This document shows, piece by piece, positions 53,783 to 64,000 of a stretch of DNA of 64,000 bases; within the stretch, counting starts at the first letter, position 1; every line of letters starts with the position of its first letter. The notes beneath the pieces are model-generated. The model ran no database searches. It had not been told where the DNA came from and worked only from the letters and a program-made list of their open reading frames with translations. Source of the stretch: Schlegelella_A sp965246805 (lineage in GTDB: Bacteria > Pseudomonadota > Gammaproteobacteria > Burkholderiales > Burkholderiaceae_C); assembly GCA_965246805.1 (NCBI GenBank), contig CBDFFO010000006.1, positions 186,001 to 250,000 of the forward strand, read 5' to 3'. The position numbers were made by a program, and so were the translations under genes.

Positions 53783-54471
53783 CCGCTGACGACCTGCCGG
53801 CCGCGTTCGCAAACCTGCCTGCCGCGTGGGCGGCGGCGCTGCCAGGCTGGACGGCAGCTGCCGTCCACGAGGTCTGCGCCGGGGTCCGGGCGGTGTCGGT
53901 CGATCGCGCCATCGCACCGGCGGATCCGTTCCGAGCGTTGCGGCTGGTGCCACCCGATGGCGTCAGGGTGGTCATCCTCGGACAGGACCCCTATCCGACC
54001 GCCGGCCACGCCGACGGCCTCGCGTTCTCGGCCGGCCGCGGCAAGCCCCGCTCGCTGGCCCGTGTGTTCGACGTGCTCGCCGCCGACCGGCCCGGGTTCA
54101 CGCCACCTGCCGACTGGCGCCTCGACGATTGGGCGCGCCGGGGCGTGCTGCTCCTCAACCCGGCGCTCACGGTCGAACTCGGTCGCTCCGGCAGCCATCT
54201 CGATTGCGGCTGGCAGCGCCTGACCGCGCAGATCATCCGTTGGCTCTGCAACCGACCCGATCCGCCCGTGTTCATGCTGTGGGGCTCGCGGGCGCGCGAG
54301 TTCTTCGCCGCATCGGCCGGAGCGGGTGCCGCACGGGTGCGGGTGCTCGCCACCCGCCACCCGTCTTACGACTTTCAGCGCGAGTTCATGGCCGAAGGCA
54401 GTCATTTCCTCGCCACGCGTGACCTCGTCGACTGGTGGGCATTTGGAACTCGCGATTTCCCGGTGCTATAG
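53779..54471 (+). CDS. ung: Uracil-DNA glycosylase, family 1-like
   Basis: A 230-residue glycosylase that removes uracil from DNA. The water-activating loop is GQDPYPTAGHADGLAFS with Asp70. Family 1 usually has His after DPY, where this protein has Pro. The uracil-pocket strand is LLLNPALTVELG. The final loop is RHPSYDFQREF, where family 1 normally reads HPSP. The overall order and length fit UNG, but these two substitutions make it a divergent member. It begins in the trpC stop codon, and its 3' end contains the promoter of the tRNA-tuf operon. Confidence 0.85.
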   Translation: MTADDLPAAFANLPAAWAAALPGWTAAAVHEVCAGVRAVSVDRAIAPADPFRALRLVPPDGVRVVILGQDPYPTAGHADGLAFSAGRGKPRSLARVFDVLAADRPGFTPPADWRLDDWARRGVLLLNPALTVELGRSGSHLDCGWQRLTAQIIRWLCNRPDPPVFMLWGSRAREFFAASAGAGAARVRVLATRHPSYDFQREFMAEGSHFLATRDLVDWWAFGTRDFPVL

Positions 54472-54472
54472 T
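54443..54472 (+). promoter_or_regulatory. Promoter of the tRNA-tuf operon
   Basis: TTGGAA (54443-54448) and TATAGT (54467-54472) are spaced by 18 bp and end 14 bp before the tRNA-Tyr 5' end. The stretch after the -10 is GC-containing, as in stringently controlled promoters. The -10 overlaps the ung stop codon. Confidence 0.65.
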
Positions 54473-54486
54473 CCTGGGTTCGACTG

Positions 54487-54572
54487 GGAGGGGTGGCCGA
54501 GTGGTTAATGGCAGCAGACTGTAAATCTGCCCTCTTACGAGTACGCTGGTTCGAATCCAGCCTCCTCCACCA
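54487..54572 (+). tRNA. tRNA-Tyr (anticodon GTA)
   Basis: Acceptor GGAGGGG pairs with CTCCTCC, and CCA is encoded. The anticodon loop CTGTAAA has stem GCAGA/TCTGC, the T-arm is GCTGG-TTCGAAT-CCAGC, and the long variable arm is typical of class II tRNA-Tyr. Confidence 0.97.
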
Positions 54573-54590
54573 TTTCAAGGGCGTTCTCGA

Positions 54591-54624
54591 GGTTCCAGTC
54601 AGAGGTTCCAGGTAGCGGTTCCAG
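54591..54624. repeat. Three GGTTCCAG units at 13-bp spacing between tRNA genes
   Basis: GGTTCCAG starts at 54591, 54604 and 54617. It lies in the 106-bp spacer between tRNA-Tyr and tRNA-Gly and probably arose by slippage. It is too short and too few for a CRISPR. Confidence 0.7.
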
Positions 54625-54678
54625 GTCATTACGCAAGGCGCTCCAGAGGCGTTTTCTCGAGGTGGGTTGAGCTCCCGG

Positions 54679-54752
54679 GCGGGAGTAGTTCAATGGTAGA
54701 ACCCTAGCCTTCCAAGCTAATGACGCGGGTTCGATTCCCGTCTCCCGCTCCA
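54679..54752 (+). tRNA. tRNA-Gly (anticodon TCC)
   Basis: Acceptor GCGGGAG pairs with CTCCCGC, with encoded CCA. The anticodon loop CTTCCAA sits on stem TAGC/GCTA and the T-loop is TTCGATT. Second tRNA of the tuf operon. Confidence 0.97.
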
Positions 54753-54806
54753 GTTAGAAATTGATTTGTAGTTTGCAATGGGTTCGCGGCGAGCCCATTG
54801 CTAACT

Positions 54807-54881
<75 letters not shown>

Positions 54882-54919
54882 TGACCGAGCATCGGACGTC
54901 GATCAGTCAACGGACAAGC

Positions 54920-54942
54920 GGGTTGCGTTGCGAACCCTTTTT
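54920..54942 (+). terminator. Terminator-like hairpin between tRNA-Thr and tuf
   Basis: GGGTT (54920-54924) and AACCC (54933-54937) flank an 8-nt loop and are followed by five T residues and a further T-rich stretch. It lies 25 bp upstream of the tuf start. It could attenuate read-through from the tRNAs into tuf. Confidence 0.5.
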
Positions 54943-54966
54943 AGATTCTTTTAGGAGTTCTCTCTC

Positions 54967-56157
54967 ATGGCCAAGAGCAAATTCGAGCGCACCAAGCCGC
55001 ACGTCAACGTCGGCACGATCGGTCACGTCGACCACGGCAAGACCACCCTGACGGCGGCGATCACGACCGTGCTGTCGCGCCTTTTCGGTGGTGAAGCCAA
55101 GGCCTACGACCAGATCGACGCGGCGCCCGAAGAGAAGGCCCGCGGCATCACTATCAACACCGCCCACGTCGAGTACGAGACCAAGAACCGGCACTACGCC
55201 CACGTCGACTGCCCCGGCCACGCCGACTATGTGAAGAACATGATCACCGGTGCGGCCCAGATGGACGGCGCCATCCTCGTCGTCAGCGCCGCCGACGGCC
55301 CCATGCCGCAGACCCGCGAGCACATCCTGCTCGCCCGCCAGGTCGGCGTGCCGTACATCATTGTCTACATGAACAAGTGCGACATGGTCGACGACGCCGA
55401 GCTGCTCGAGCTCGTCGAGATGGAGGTGCGCGAACTGCTCGACAAATACGACTTTCCCGGCGACGCCACCCCCATCATCCACGGCTCGGCCAAGCTCGCC
55501 TTGGAAGGCGACAAGGGCGACTTGGGCGAAGGCTCCATCATCAAGCTCGCCGAGGCCCTCGACACCTACATCCCGCAGCCCGAACGCGCCATCGACGGCG
55601 CCTTCCTGATGCCCGTGGAAGACGTCTTCTCCATCTCCGGTCGCGGCACCGTCGTGACGGGAAGAATCGAGCGCGGCATCATCAAAGTCGGCGAGGAAAT
55701 CGAGATCGTCGGCATCACCCCGACGCAAAAGACCACCTGCACCGGCGTCGAGATGTTCAGGAAACTCCTCGACCAGGGCCAGGCCGGCGACAACGTGGGC
55801 ATCCTGCTGCGCGGCACCAAGCGAGAAGACGTGCAGCGCGGCCAGGTCCTCTGCAAGCCCTCGAGCGTCAAGCCGCACACCCACTTCACCGCCGAGATCT
55901 ATGTCTTGAGCAAAGAAGAAGGCGGCCGCCACACCCCGTTCTTCAACAACTACCGTCCGCAGTTCTACTTCCGCACGACCGACGTGACCGGCGCGGTCGA
56001 GCTGCCGAAGGACAAGGAGATGGTGATGCCGGGCGACAACGTCTCCATCACCGTCAAGCTCATCAACCCGATCGCGATGGAAGAGGGCCTGCGCTTCGCC
56101 ATCCGCGAAGGCGGCCGCACCGTCGGCGCCGGGGTTGTGGCGAAGATCCTCGAGTAA
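54967..56157 (+). CDS. tuf: Elongation factor Tu
   Basis: A 396-residue translation GTPase, standard length, that delivers aminoacyl-tRNA to the ribosome. G motifs are GHVDHGKTT (G1), RGITIN (G2), DCPGH (G3), NKCD (G4) and SAKLALEG-type GSAKLAL (G5). Domains 2 and 3 follow from about residue 205. TAGGAG lies nine bases before the ATG. This is the tufB-position copy, within the tRNA block. A second copy probably exists in the str operon, since bacteria of this group usually have two. Confidence 0.98.
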   Translation: MAKSKFERTKPHVNVGTIGHVDHGKTTLTAAITTVLSRLFGGEAKAYDQIDAAPEEKARGITINTAHVEYETKNRHYAHVDCPGHADYVKNMITGAAQMDGAILVVSAADGPMPQTREHILLARQVGVPYIIVYMNKCDMVDDAELLELVEMEVRELLDKYDFPGDATPIIHGSAKLALEGDKGDLGEGSIIKLAEALDTYIPQPERAIDGAFLMPVEDVFSISGRGTVVTGRIERGIIKVGEEIEIVGITPTQKTTCTGVEMFRKLLDQGQAGDNVGILLRGTKREDVQRGQVLCKPSSVKPHTHFTAEIYVLSKEEGGRHTPFFNNYRPQFYFRTTDVTGAVELPKDKEMVMPGDNVSITVKLINPIAMEEGLRFAIREGGRTVGAGVVAKILE

Positions 56158-56197
56158 ACGGAATCGCACGAGACAGCAAGTGGAGTCGAGGGTCGAC

Positions 56198-56273
56198 AGG
56201 GGCGTAGCTCAATTGGCAGAGCGCTGGTCTCCAAAACCAGAGGTTGGGGGTTCGATGCCCTCCGCCCCTGCCA
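56198..56273 (+). tRNA. tRNA-Trp (anticodon CCA)
   Basis: Acceptor AGGGGCG pairs with CGCCCCT and CCA is encoded. The anticodon stem is CTGGT/ACCAG with loop CTCCAAA, and the T-loop is TTCGATG. It lies between tuf and secE, its conserved place in proteobacteria. Confidence 0.97.
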
Positions 56274-56326
56274 GCAGGCAAACCCGGGCTGGCGACTGAC
56301 ACGACGAATTCGACGAACAGAGACAC

Positions 56327-56716
56327 ATGGCAACCACCACCCCACCCATCGAGACCGTGTCGACACCGGCCGACAAGGCGAAGCTCGCCGTCGCGGCGCT
56401 GCTCGTCATCGGCTCGGTGGCGGTGTTCTACGCGCTCGGCAAGCAGGACCTCTGGGTCCGCGTGATCGCATTGGTGGTGCTTTTGCTGGCGGCGACGGCG
56501 ACGTTCTTCACGTCGGAAGCCGGAAAGCAGCTGATCGCCTACGGTCGCGACTCGGTAAAGGAAGTGCGCAAGGTCGTGTGGCCGACGCGAAAGGAAGCCT
56601 TGCAGATGACGGGCTATGTGTTCGCCTTCGTCGTCGTCATGGCGCTCTTCCTTTGGTTCACCGACAAGACGCTCGAGTTCGTGCTGTACGACCTGATCCT
56701 GGGGTGGAAGCCGTGA
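56327..56716 (+). CDS. secE: Preprotein translocase subunit SecE
   Basis: A 129-residue SecE of the long, three-helix type. Two N-terminal helices (about 23-40 and 45-62) precede the conserved amphipathic hinge SVKEVRKVVWPTRKEALQM (about 75-93). The essential last membrane helix VFAFVVVMALFLWFTDKTLEFVL follows at about 97-119. It clamps the SecY channel. Its stop codon overlaps the nusG GTG start. Confidence 0.95.
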   Translation: MATTTPPIETVSTPADKAKLAVAALLVIGSVAVFYALGKQDLWVRVIALVVLLLAATATFFTSEAGKQLIAYGRDSVKEVRKVVWPTRKEALQMTGYVFAFVVVMALFLWFTDKTLEFVLYDLILGWKP

Positions 56717-57303
56717 AGGACGCTATCGTGACCGAAGAACTGCAAGCCCCAGAGTCGTACGCGGCCACCGCCAACAAGCGCTGGTACGTGGTGCACGCCT
56801 ATTCCGGCATGGAAAAGGCCGTCGAACGCAATTTGCGCGAGCGCATCGACCGCTCGGAGATGAAGGAAAAGTTCGGCCGCATCCTGGTGCCGATGGAAGA
56901 GGTGGTCGAGCTGAAGAACGGCAAGAAGTCGGTCAGCGAACGGCGTTTCTTCCCCGGCTACGTGCTGGTCGAGATGGAGATGGCCGACGACTCGTGGCAC
57001 TTGGTTAAGCACACCAACAAGGTGACCGGCTTCGTCGGTGGCGCGAAAACCAAGCCATCGCCGATCTCGGAAGCCGAGGTCATGAAGATCGTGAGCCAGA
57101 TGCAGGAAGGCGTCGAGAAGCCGCGGCCGAAGGTTCAGTGGGAAGTGGGCGAGATGGTCCGCATCAAGGACGGCCCGTTCACCGACTTCAACGGCAACGT
57201 GGAAGACGTGAACTACGACAAGTCGAAGGTGCGCGTCGCGGTGACGATCTTTGGCCGCGCAACGCCGGTCGAGCTCGATTTCGCTCAGGTGGAAAAAGTT
57301 TGA
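56713..57303 (+). CDS. nusG: Transcription termination/antitermination factor NusG
   Basis: A 196-residue NusG. The GTG at 56713 overlaps the secE stop and has GGGGTGG upstream; a second GTG at 56728 is also possible. The NGN domain has RWYVVHAYSGMEKAVERNL, FGRILVPMEEVVE and FFPGYVLVEMEM, the RNA-polymerase-binding part. The C-terminal KOW domain has EVGEMVRIKDGPFTDFNGNV, which contacts Rho or S10. The gene order secE-nusG-rplK is universal in proteobacteria. Confidence 0.97.
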   Translation: MKDAIVTEELQAPESYAATANKRWYVVHAYSGMEKAVERNLRERIDRSEMKEKFGRILVPMEEVVELKNGKKSVSERRFFPGYVLVEMEMADDSWHLVKHTNKVTGFVGGAKTKPSPISEAEVMKIVSQMQEGVEKPRPKVQWEVGEMVRIKDGPFTDFNGNVEDVNYDKSKVRVAVTIFGRATPVELDFAQVEKV

Positions 57304-57313
57304 TTCATCCGGT

Positions 57314-57348
57314 GGGAGATGAGCGCTGCCCGGCGTCTCCTGCTTTTT
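57314..57348 (+). terminator. Possible terminator after nusG
   Basis: GGGAGA (57314-57319) can pair with TCTCCT (57336-57341), with an inner CGC/GCG stem and a bulge. Five T residues follow at 57344-57348. The pairing is imperfect, so this is a weak call. Confidence 0.35.
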
Positions 57349-57429
57349 GTATTTCGGGCGCATACGCCGGGAGCTGCGCGGGCACAAAGATTCCGTAGCG
57401 ACCCCGTCGAGGTCGAGTCGAGAAGCGTG

Positions 57430-57447
57430 GCCGTACTTGGGTACGGC
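57430..57447 (+). promoter_or_regulatory. Small hairpin in the rplK leader
   Basis: GCCGTAC and GTACGGC pair perfectly around TTGG. The stem lies 77 bp before rplK in the 221-bp nusG-rplK gap. It may be part of an L1-binding or leader structure; no further evidence. Confidence 0.3.
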
Positions 57448-57524
57448 GAGCATCCAGGCTAGAGATCGGCGGGCGCAGTAGGAGCTGAGCGCTCGCGGGC
57501 GTTTGAACTGGCAAGGAGCCTTGA

Positions 57525-57959
57525 ATGGCAAAGAAAATCGTCGGCTTCATCAAGCTGCAAGTCCCGGCCGGCAAGGCCAATCCGTCGCCGCCGATCGGCC
57601 CGGCGCTCGGCCAGCGCGGCCTCAACATCATGGAGTTCTGCAAGGCGTTCAACGCCCAGACCCAGAGCATGGAGCCGGGCCTTGTGCTGCCGGTCGTGAT
57701 CACCGCGTTCGCGGACAAGTCGTTCACCTTCGTGCTGAAGAGCCCGCCGGCATCGGTCTTGATCAGGAAGGTGCTCAAGCTCGACAAGGGCTCGGCCAAG
57801 CCGCACATCGACAAGGTCGGCAAGTTGACTCGCGCGCAAGCCGAAGAGATCGCCAAGATCAAGATCAAGGATCTGACCGGCGCCGACCTCGACGCCGCGG
57901 TTCGCACGGTCGCGGGTACCGCACGCTCGATGGGCATTACCGTGGAAGGGGTGGTCTGA
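57525..57959 (+). CDS. rplK: 50S ribosomal protein L11
   Basis: A 144-residue L11. The N-terminal domain starts MAKKIVGFIKLQVPAGKANPSPPIGPALG, here noted as positions 1-29, with the thiostrepton-binding proline helix. The C-terminal rRNA-binding domain contains GKLTRAQAEEIAKIK and ending GTARSMGITVEGVV. It builds the GTPase-associated centre of the large subunit. AAGGAG lies seven bases before the ATG. It is followed by rplA after one base. Confidence 0.98.
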   Translation: MAKKIVGFIKLQVPAGKANPSPPIGPALGQRGLNIMEFCKAFNAQTQSMEPGLVLPVVITAFADKSFTFVLKSPPASVLIRKVLKLDKGSAKPHIDKVGKLTRAQAEEIAKIKIKDLTGADLDAAVRTVAGTARSMGITVEGVV

Positions 57960-57960
57960 A

Positions 57961-58671
57961 ATGACGAAGCTCACCAAACGCCAGAAGATCTCGGCCGGCA
58001 AGGTCGAGTCCACGAAGCTGTACCCGATCGACGGCGCATTGGCGCTCGTGAAGGAGTACGCCACCGCGAAGTTCGACGAGTCGATCGACGTCGCCGTGCA
58101 GCTCGGCATCGATGCGAAGAAGTCGGACCAGGTGGTTCGCGGCGCGGTCGTGATGCCCAACGGCACCGGCAAGAGCAAGCGTGTGGCCGTGTTCGCGCAA
58201 GGCGCCAAGGCCGAAGAAGCCAAGGCGGCCGGCGCCGATATTGTCGGCATGGAAGACCTCGCCGAGCAGATCAAGGCCGGCGTGATGAACTTCGATGTCG
58301 TGATCGCGTCGCCCGACACGATGCGCGTCGTCGGTACGCTTGGCCAGATTCTCGGGCCGCGCGGCCTGATGCCGAACCCGAAGGTCGGCACCGTGACGCC
58401 CGATGTGGCGCAGGCGGTCCGCAACGCCAAGGCGGGCCAGGTGCAGTTCCGCGTCGACAAGGCCGGGATCGTGCACGCGACGATCGGCCGTCGTTCTTTC
58501 GAGGCCGAGAAGCTCGTCGGCAACCTGCGCGCGCTGATCGAGGCGCTCAACAAGGCCAAGCCATCGACGAGCAAGGGCATCTACCTGCGCAAGGTCGCGC
58601 TGTCGTCGTCGATGGGCGTCGGCGCCCGCGTCGAGGTCGCGTCGATCAACGCGTCGGCAGTGGCAGCCTAG
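57961..58671 (+). CDS. rplA: 50S ribosomal protein L1
   Basis: A 236-residue L1 of normal length. Signature segments are SIDVAVQLGIDAKKSDQ, VVMPNGTGKSKRVAVFAQG, LGPRGLMPNPKVGTVT and AKAGQVQFRVDKAGIVH. It forms the mobile L1 stalk of the ribosome. In proteobacteria it also represses translation of its own rplKA message. The start is one base after the rplK stop codon, so translation is coupled. Confidence 0.98.
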   Translation: MTKLTKRQKISAGKVESTKLYPIDGALALVKEYATAKFDESIDVAVQLGIDAKKSDQVVRGAVVMPNGTGKSKRVAVFAQGAKAEEAKAAGADIVGMEDLAEQIKAGVMNFDVVIASPDTMRVVGTLGQILGPRGLMPNPKVGTVTPDVAQAVRNAKAGQVQFRVDKAGIVHATIGRRSFEAEKLVGNLRALIEALNKAKPSTSKGIYLRKVALSSSMGVGARVEVASINASAVAA

Positions 58672-58679
58672 ATCAAGGA

Positions 58680-58930
58680 ATTGGAGGCCGAGCCGCAAGG
58701 CTGGGTCAATGAGTTGGTGGGCTGCGTGAACCGCAAGGTTCGCGCAGGTCATCCGAGACCGCTGGTGCAGCCCCCGTGGTTGCGTAATGGACGGCGAAGC
58801 CCTTCGGTTTCGCAACAAGCCAGCGCAGATGGCGTCCCACCTGAAGAAGAACGAAAGTTCCTGTTCAGATGGTCGCTGAACCGAAACGCTTCGAGGCTCG
58901 GTGCCGAGAAGCGTGTATTGTGAGGAGGAG
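58680..58930 (+). promoter_or_regulatory. Ribosomal protein L10 leader (rplJL autoregulatory region)
   Basis: The 262-bp rplA-rplJ gap has no gene but many complementary segments. Around 58753-58771 it contains CCGAGACCGCTGGTGCAG, like the conserved kink-turn segment of the L10(L12)4-binding leader. This element lets the L10-L12 complex repress rplJL translation. The identification is by position and short motif, not by a covariance model. Confidence 0.55.
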
Positions 58931-58933
58931 ACG

Positions 58934-59581
58934 ATGAGTCTCAATCGCAACGAGAAGCAGACCGTGGTGACGGATGTGACGGCCCAGGTGGCTCGTTCGC
59001 AGACGCTCGCGCTGGCTGAATACCGTGGCCTCACCGTGGAACATCTCGATGTGCTGCGCCGGCAGGCGCGCGACAAGGGCGTTTATCTTCACGTGCTGAA
59101 GAACACGCTTGCCCGTCGCGCGGTCGCCGGCACGCCGTTCGAGGTCGCCACGGAGAGCATGGTCGGCCCGCTGATCTACGGTTTTTCGCAAGACCCGGTG
59201 GCCGCGGCCAAGGTCCTGACGGACTTTGCCAAGACCAACGACAAGCTGGTCTTGAAGGCTGGCGCCCATGCGGGCAAGGTGCTCGATGCCGACGGCGTGA
59301 AGTCACTCGCTTCGATCCCGTCGAAGGAAGTGCTGCTGAGCCAGCTGCTCGGGTTGATGATGTCGCCGATCTCGCGCGTCGCGCGTGTGTTGGCGGCGTT
59401 GTCGGAGAAGCGTGCCGAATCGGCGCCTGCTGAAGCCGCACCTGCGGCTGAAGCGGCACCGGCAGCAGCCGCCGCCGAGCCGACCGCGGAAGCCGCCGCG
59501 CCAGCAGCCGAGGTCGCGCCAGCTGCCGAAGCCGCAGCCCCTGCCGCAGGAGCAGCGACCGACGCCGCCCCCGCCGCCTGA
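58934..59581 (+). CDS. rplJ: 50S ribosomal protein L10 with long Ala/Pro-rich tail
   Basis: A 215-residue L10. The ATG at 58934 has GAGGAGGAG upstream. The rRNA-binding N-terminal domain (about 1-130) includes ALAEYRGLTVEHLDVLR, YLHVLKNTLARRAV and PLIYGFSQDP. The L12-dimer-binding helix lies near 140-165 (LLGLMMSPISRVARVLAALSEKR). L10 usually ends there (165-175 residues). Here about 45 further residues consist almost only of Ala, Pro and Glu. The tail could be a flexible linker or harmless slippage. Confidence 0.96.
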   Translation: MSLNRNEKQTVVTDVTAQVARSQTLALAEYRGLTVEHLDVLRRQARDKGVYLHVLKNTLARRAVAGTPFEVATESMVGPLIYGFSQDPVAAAKVLTDFAKTNDKLVLKAGAHAGKVLDADGVKSLASIPSKEVLLSQLLGLMMSPISRVARVLAALSEKRAESAPAEAAPAAEAAPAAAAAEPTAEAAAPAAEVAPAAEAAAPAAGAATDAAPAA

Positions 59582-59622
59582 ACCACGAACTTTCACAACC
59601 ATCTTCTGAACTGGATTTAAAA

Positions 59623-59997
59623 ATGGCATTCGACAAAGACGCTTTCCTTTCCGCGCTCGACAGCATGTCGGTGATGGACCTCAACGCCCTCGTCAAGGCG
59701 ATCGAAGAGAAGTTCGGCGTGTCTGCCGCAGCGATGGCTGCGCCGGGCGGCGGCGGCGGTGCCGCTGCGGCGGTGGTCGAAGAGCAGACCGAGTTCACGG
59801 TCATGCTGACCGAGATTGGCGCCAACAAGGTGCAGGTCATCAAGGCCGTTCGCGAACTGACGGGCCTCGGCCTGAAGGAAGCGAAGGACCTGGTCGACGG
59901 CGCACCGAAGCCGGTCAAGGAAGCGATCGCCAAGGCCGACGCCGAAGCCGCGAAGAAGAAGCTCGAGGAGGCCGGCGCCAAGGCCGAGCTCAAGTAA
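59623..59997 (+). CDS. rplL: 50S ribosomal protein L7/L12
   Basis: A 124-residue stalk protein. The N-terminal dimerisation domain is MAFDKDAFLSALDSMSVMDL and so on to about 35. A flexible Ala/Gly hinge follows (AAMAAPGGGGGAAAAVV, about 36-52). The C-terminal factor-binding domain has EFTVMLTEIGANKVQVIKAVRE and GLGLKEAKDLVDGAPKPVKE. It recruits translation GTPases and binds L10 in four copies. It is followed by the long rplL-rpoB spacer. Confidence 0.98.
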   Translation: MAFDKDAFLSALDSMSVMDLNALVKAIEEKFGVSAAAMAAPGGGGGAAAAVVEEQTEFTVMLTEIGANKVQVIKAVRELTGLGLKEAKDLVDGAPKPVKEAIAKADAEAAKKKLEEAGAKAELK

Positions 59998-60009
59998 GAG
60001 CGTCGTTTG

Positions 60010-60043
60010 GGGAGCTGGGCGCCGGCGACGGCTCCCGGCTTTT
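60010..60043 (+). terminator. rplL-rpoB attenuator hairpin
   Basis: GGGAGC (60010-60015) pairs with GCTCCC (60031-60036) and TTTT follows at 60040-60043. A partial terminator at this place, lowering rpoBC expression relative to the ribosomal genes, is well known in enteric bacteria. Confidence 0.55.
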
Positions 60044-60123
60044 CGTCGTTCTGGCGTGGTTTTCGCTACGTCTTGTGTCCGGTTCCGGCGACGCATTACG
60101 GCGACGCAGTAGCCCTTTGAGAG

Positions 60124-60177
60124 CATCTGAAAGTCTTTGCCTAGACAATCGCAAGCCCTTTCAGATGATTTCATCAG
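60124..60177 (+). promoter_or_regulatory. 10-bp inverted repeat in rplL-rpoB spacer
   Basis: CATCTGAAAG (60124-60133) pairs exactly with CTTTCAGATG (60168-60177), with 34 bp between. A stem here may be an RNase III processing site like that known upstream of rpoB in E. coli. The rest of the 378-bp spacer holds no gene. Confidence 0.4.
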
Positions 60178-60375
60178 CTCTCTGTTCCGACTGCAGAGAG
60201 CGAGTTTGGTCGGACTCCGGTGCAATGCCGGGGTTGTCCGCCAGCGGTTGGTAGTGGCCAACCACCAAGCTTCGAGTCGCCTTGCCCTTGCCGGCAAGGT
60301 TCGAAAGACAGTCGTTGACGGTTCGTCGGTCAAGGCCCGAGCGACGCATCCTGAGACGGAGTGAGAACACCACAC

Positions 60376-64000
<3,625 letters not shown>

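Noticed and set aside
54591..54624. Three evenly spaced repeats as a mini-CRISPR
   Set aside because: Units are 8 bp with 5-bp spacers, there are no cas genes, and the position is inside a tRNA spacer.

Overview
The window is about 64 kb of compact, high-GC bacterial chromosome with nearly all space coding. Gene content and order point to a betaproteobacterium of the order Burkholderiales, probably near the Rubrivivax/Leptothrix/Comamonadaceae group. The evidence is the tRNA-Tyr/Gly/Thr-tuf-tRNA-Trp-secE-nusG-rplKAJL-rpoB block, a HiPIP, fused indolepyruvate ferredoxin oxidoreductases, a Bug-type solute receptor and a trpE-trpG-...-trpD-trpC order. No prophage, insertion sequence, CRISPR array or rRNA operon is visible.

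Layout. 1-9 kb: 3' end of a Rep/UvrD helicase, a LytS/LytR-type two-component pair, a large fused indolepyruvate ferredoxin oxidoreductase, a HiPIP and a divergent NRAMP-like metal transporter. 9-16 kb: a NarX/NarL-type two-component pair, then a NrtA/CmpA-type ABC transporter, an NTF2-like protein and cyanase, which together form a cyanate uptake and hydrolysis locus. 16-22 kb: a convergent operon (sulfurtransferase, OsmC-like protein, acyl-CoA-dehydrogenase-like flavoenzyme, rubredoxin-FAD oxidoreductase). It is preceded by an excellent sigma-54 promoter, three helically phased GTCGAC boxes and the gene of a GAFTGA-containing sigma-54 activator. 22-36 kb: mixed housekeeping (msrB, a decayed vapBC pair, mltA, a CaCA antiporter, a Gcr-type recombinase-like protein, apaG, rpe, a CDF exporter, cbpA, an exported methyltransferase-like protein) and a second indolepyruvate oxidoreductase paralogue. 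36-48 kb: an AraC-controlled catabolic cluster (zinc alcohol dehydrogenase, three-ORF molybdenum hydroxylase, Bug receptor, TPP enzyme, aldehyde dehydrogenase, IlvD/Edd dehydratase). 48-54 kb: a trp operon with a recognisable leader peptide and an embedded threonine aldolase gene, then a uracil-DNA glycosylase. 54-64 kb: the translation/transcription block, ending inside rpoB.

How the parts work together. The most coherent unexplained unit is 9-22 kb. One operon imports and hydrolyses cyanate to ammonia and CO2 and appears to be controlled by the adjacent two-component system, because the same TACACG motif lies before both the kinase gene and the transporter. The facing operon combines a sulfurtransferase with a flavin oxidation/electron-transfer module under nitrogen-type (sigma-54) promoter architecture. 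Joint use of cyano or organosulfur compounds as N/S sources is an inference that needs experiment. The 36-48 kb cluster looks like a dehydrogenase-dehydratase-semialdehyde pathway for a polyol, cyclitol or sugar-acid substrate.

All calls come from reading translated sequence and motifs. No database search was run. Start codons were chosen by in-frame ATG, Shine-Dalgarno and family length, and doubtful ones are flagged.
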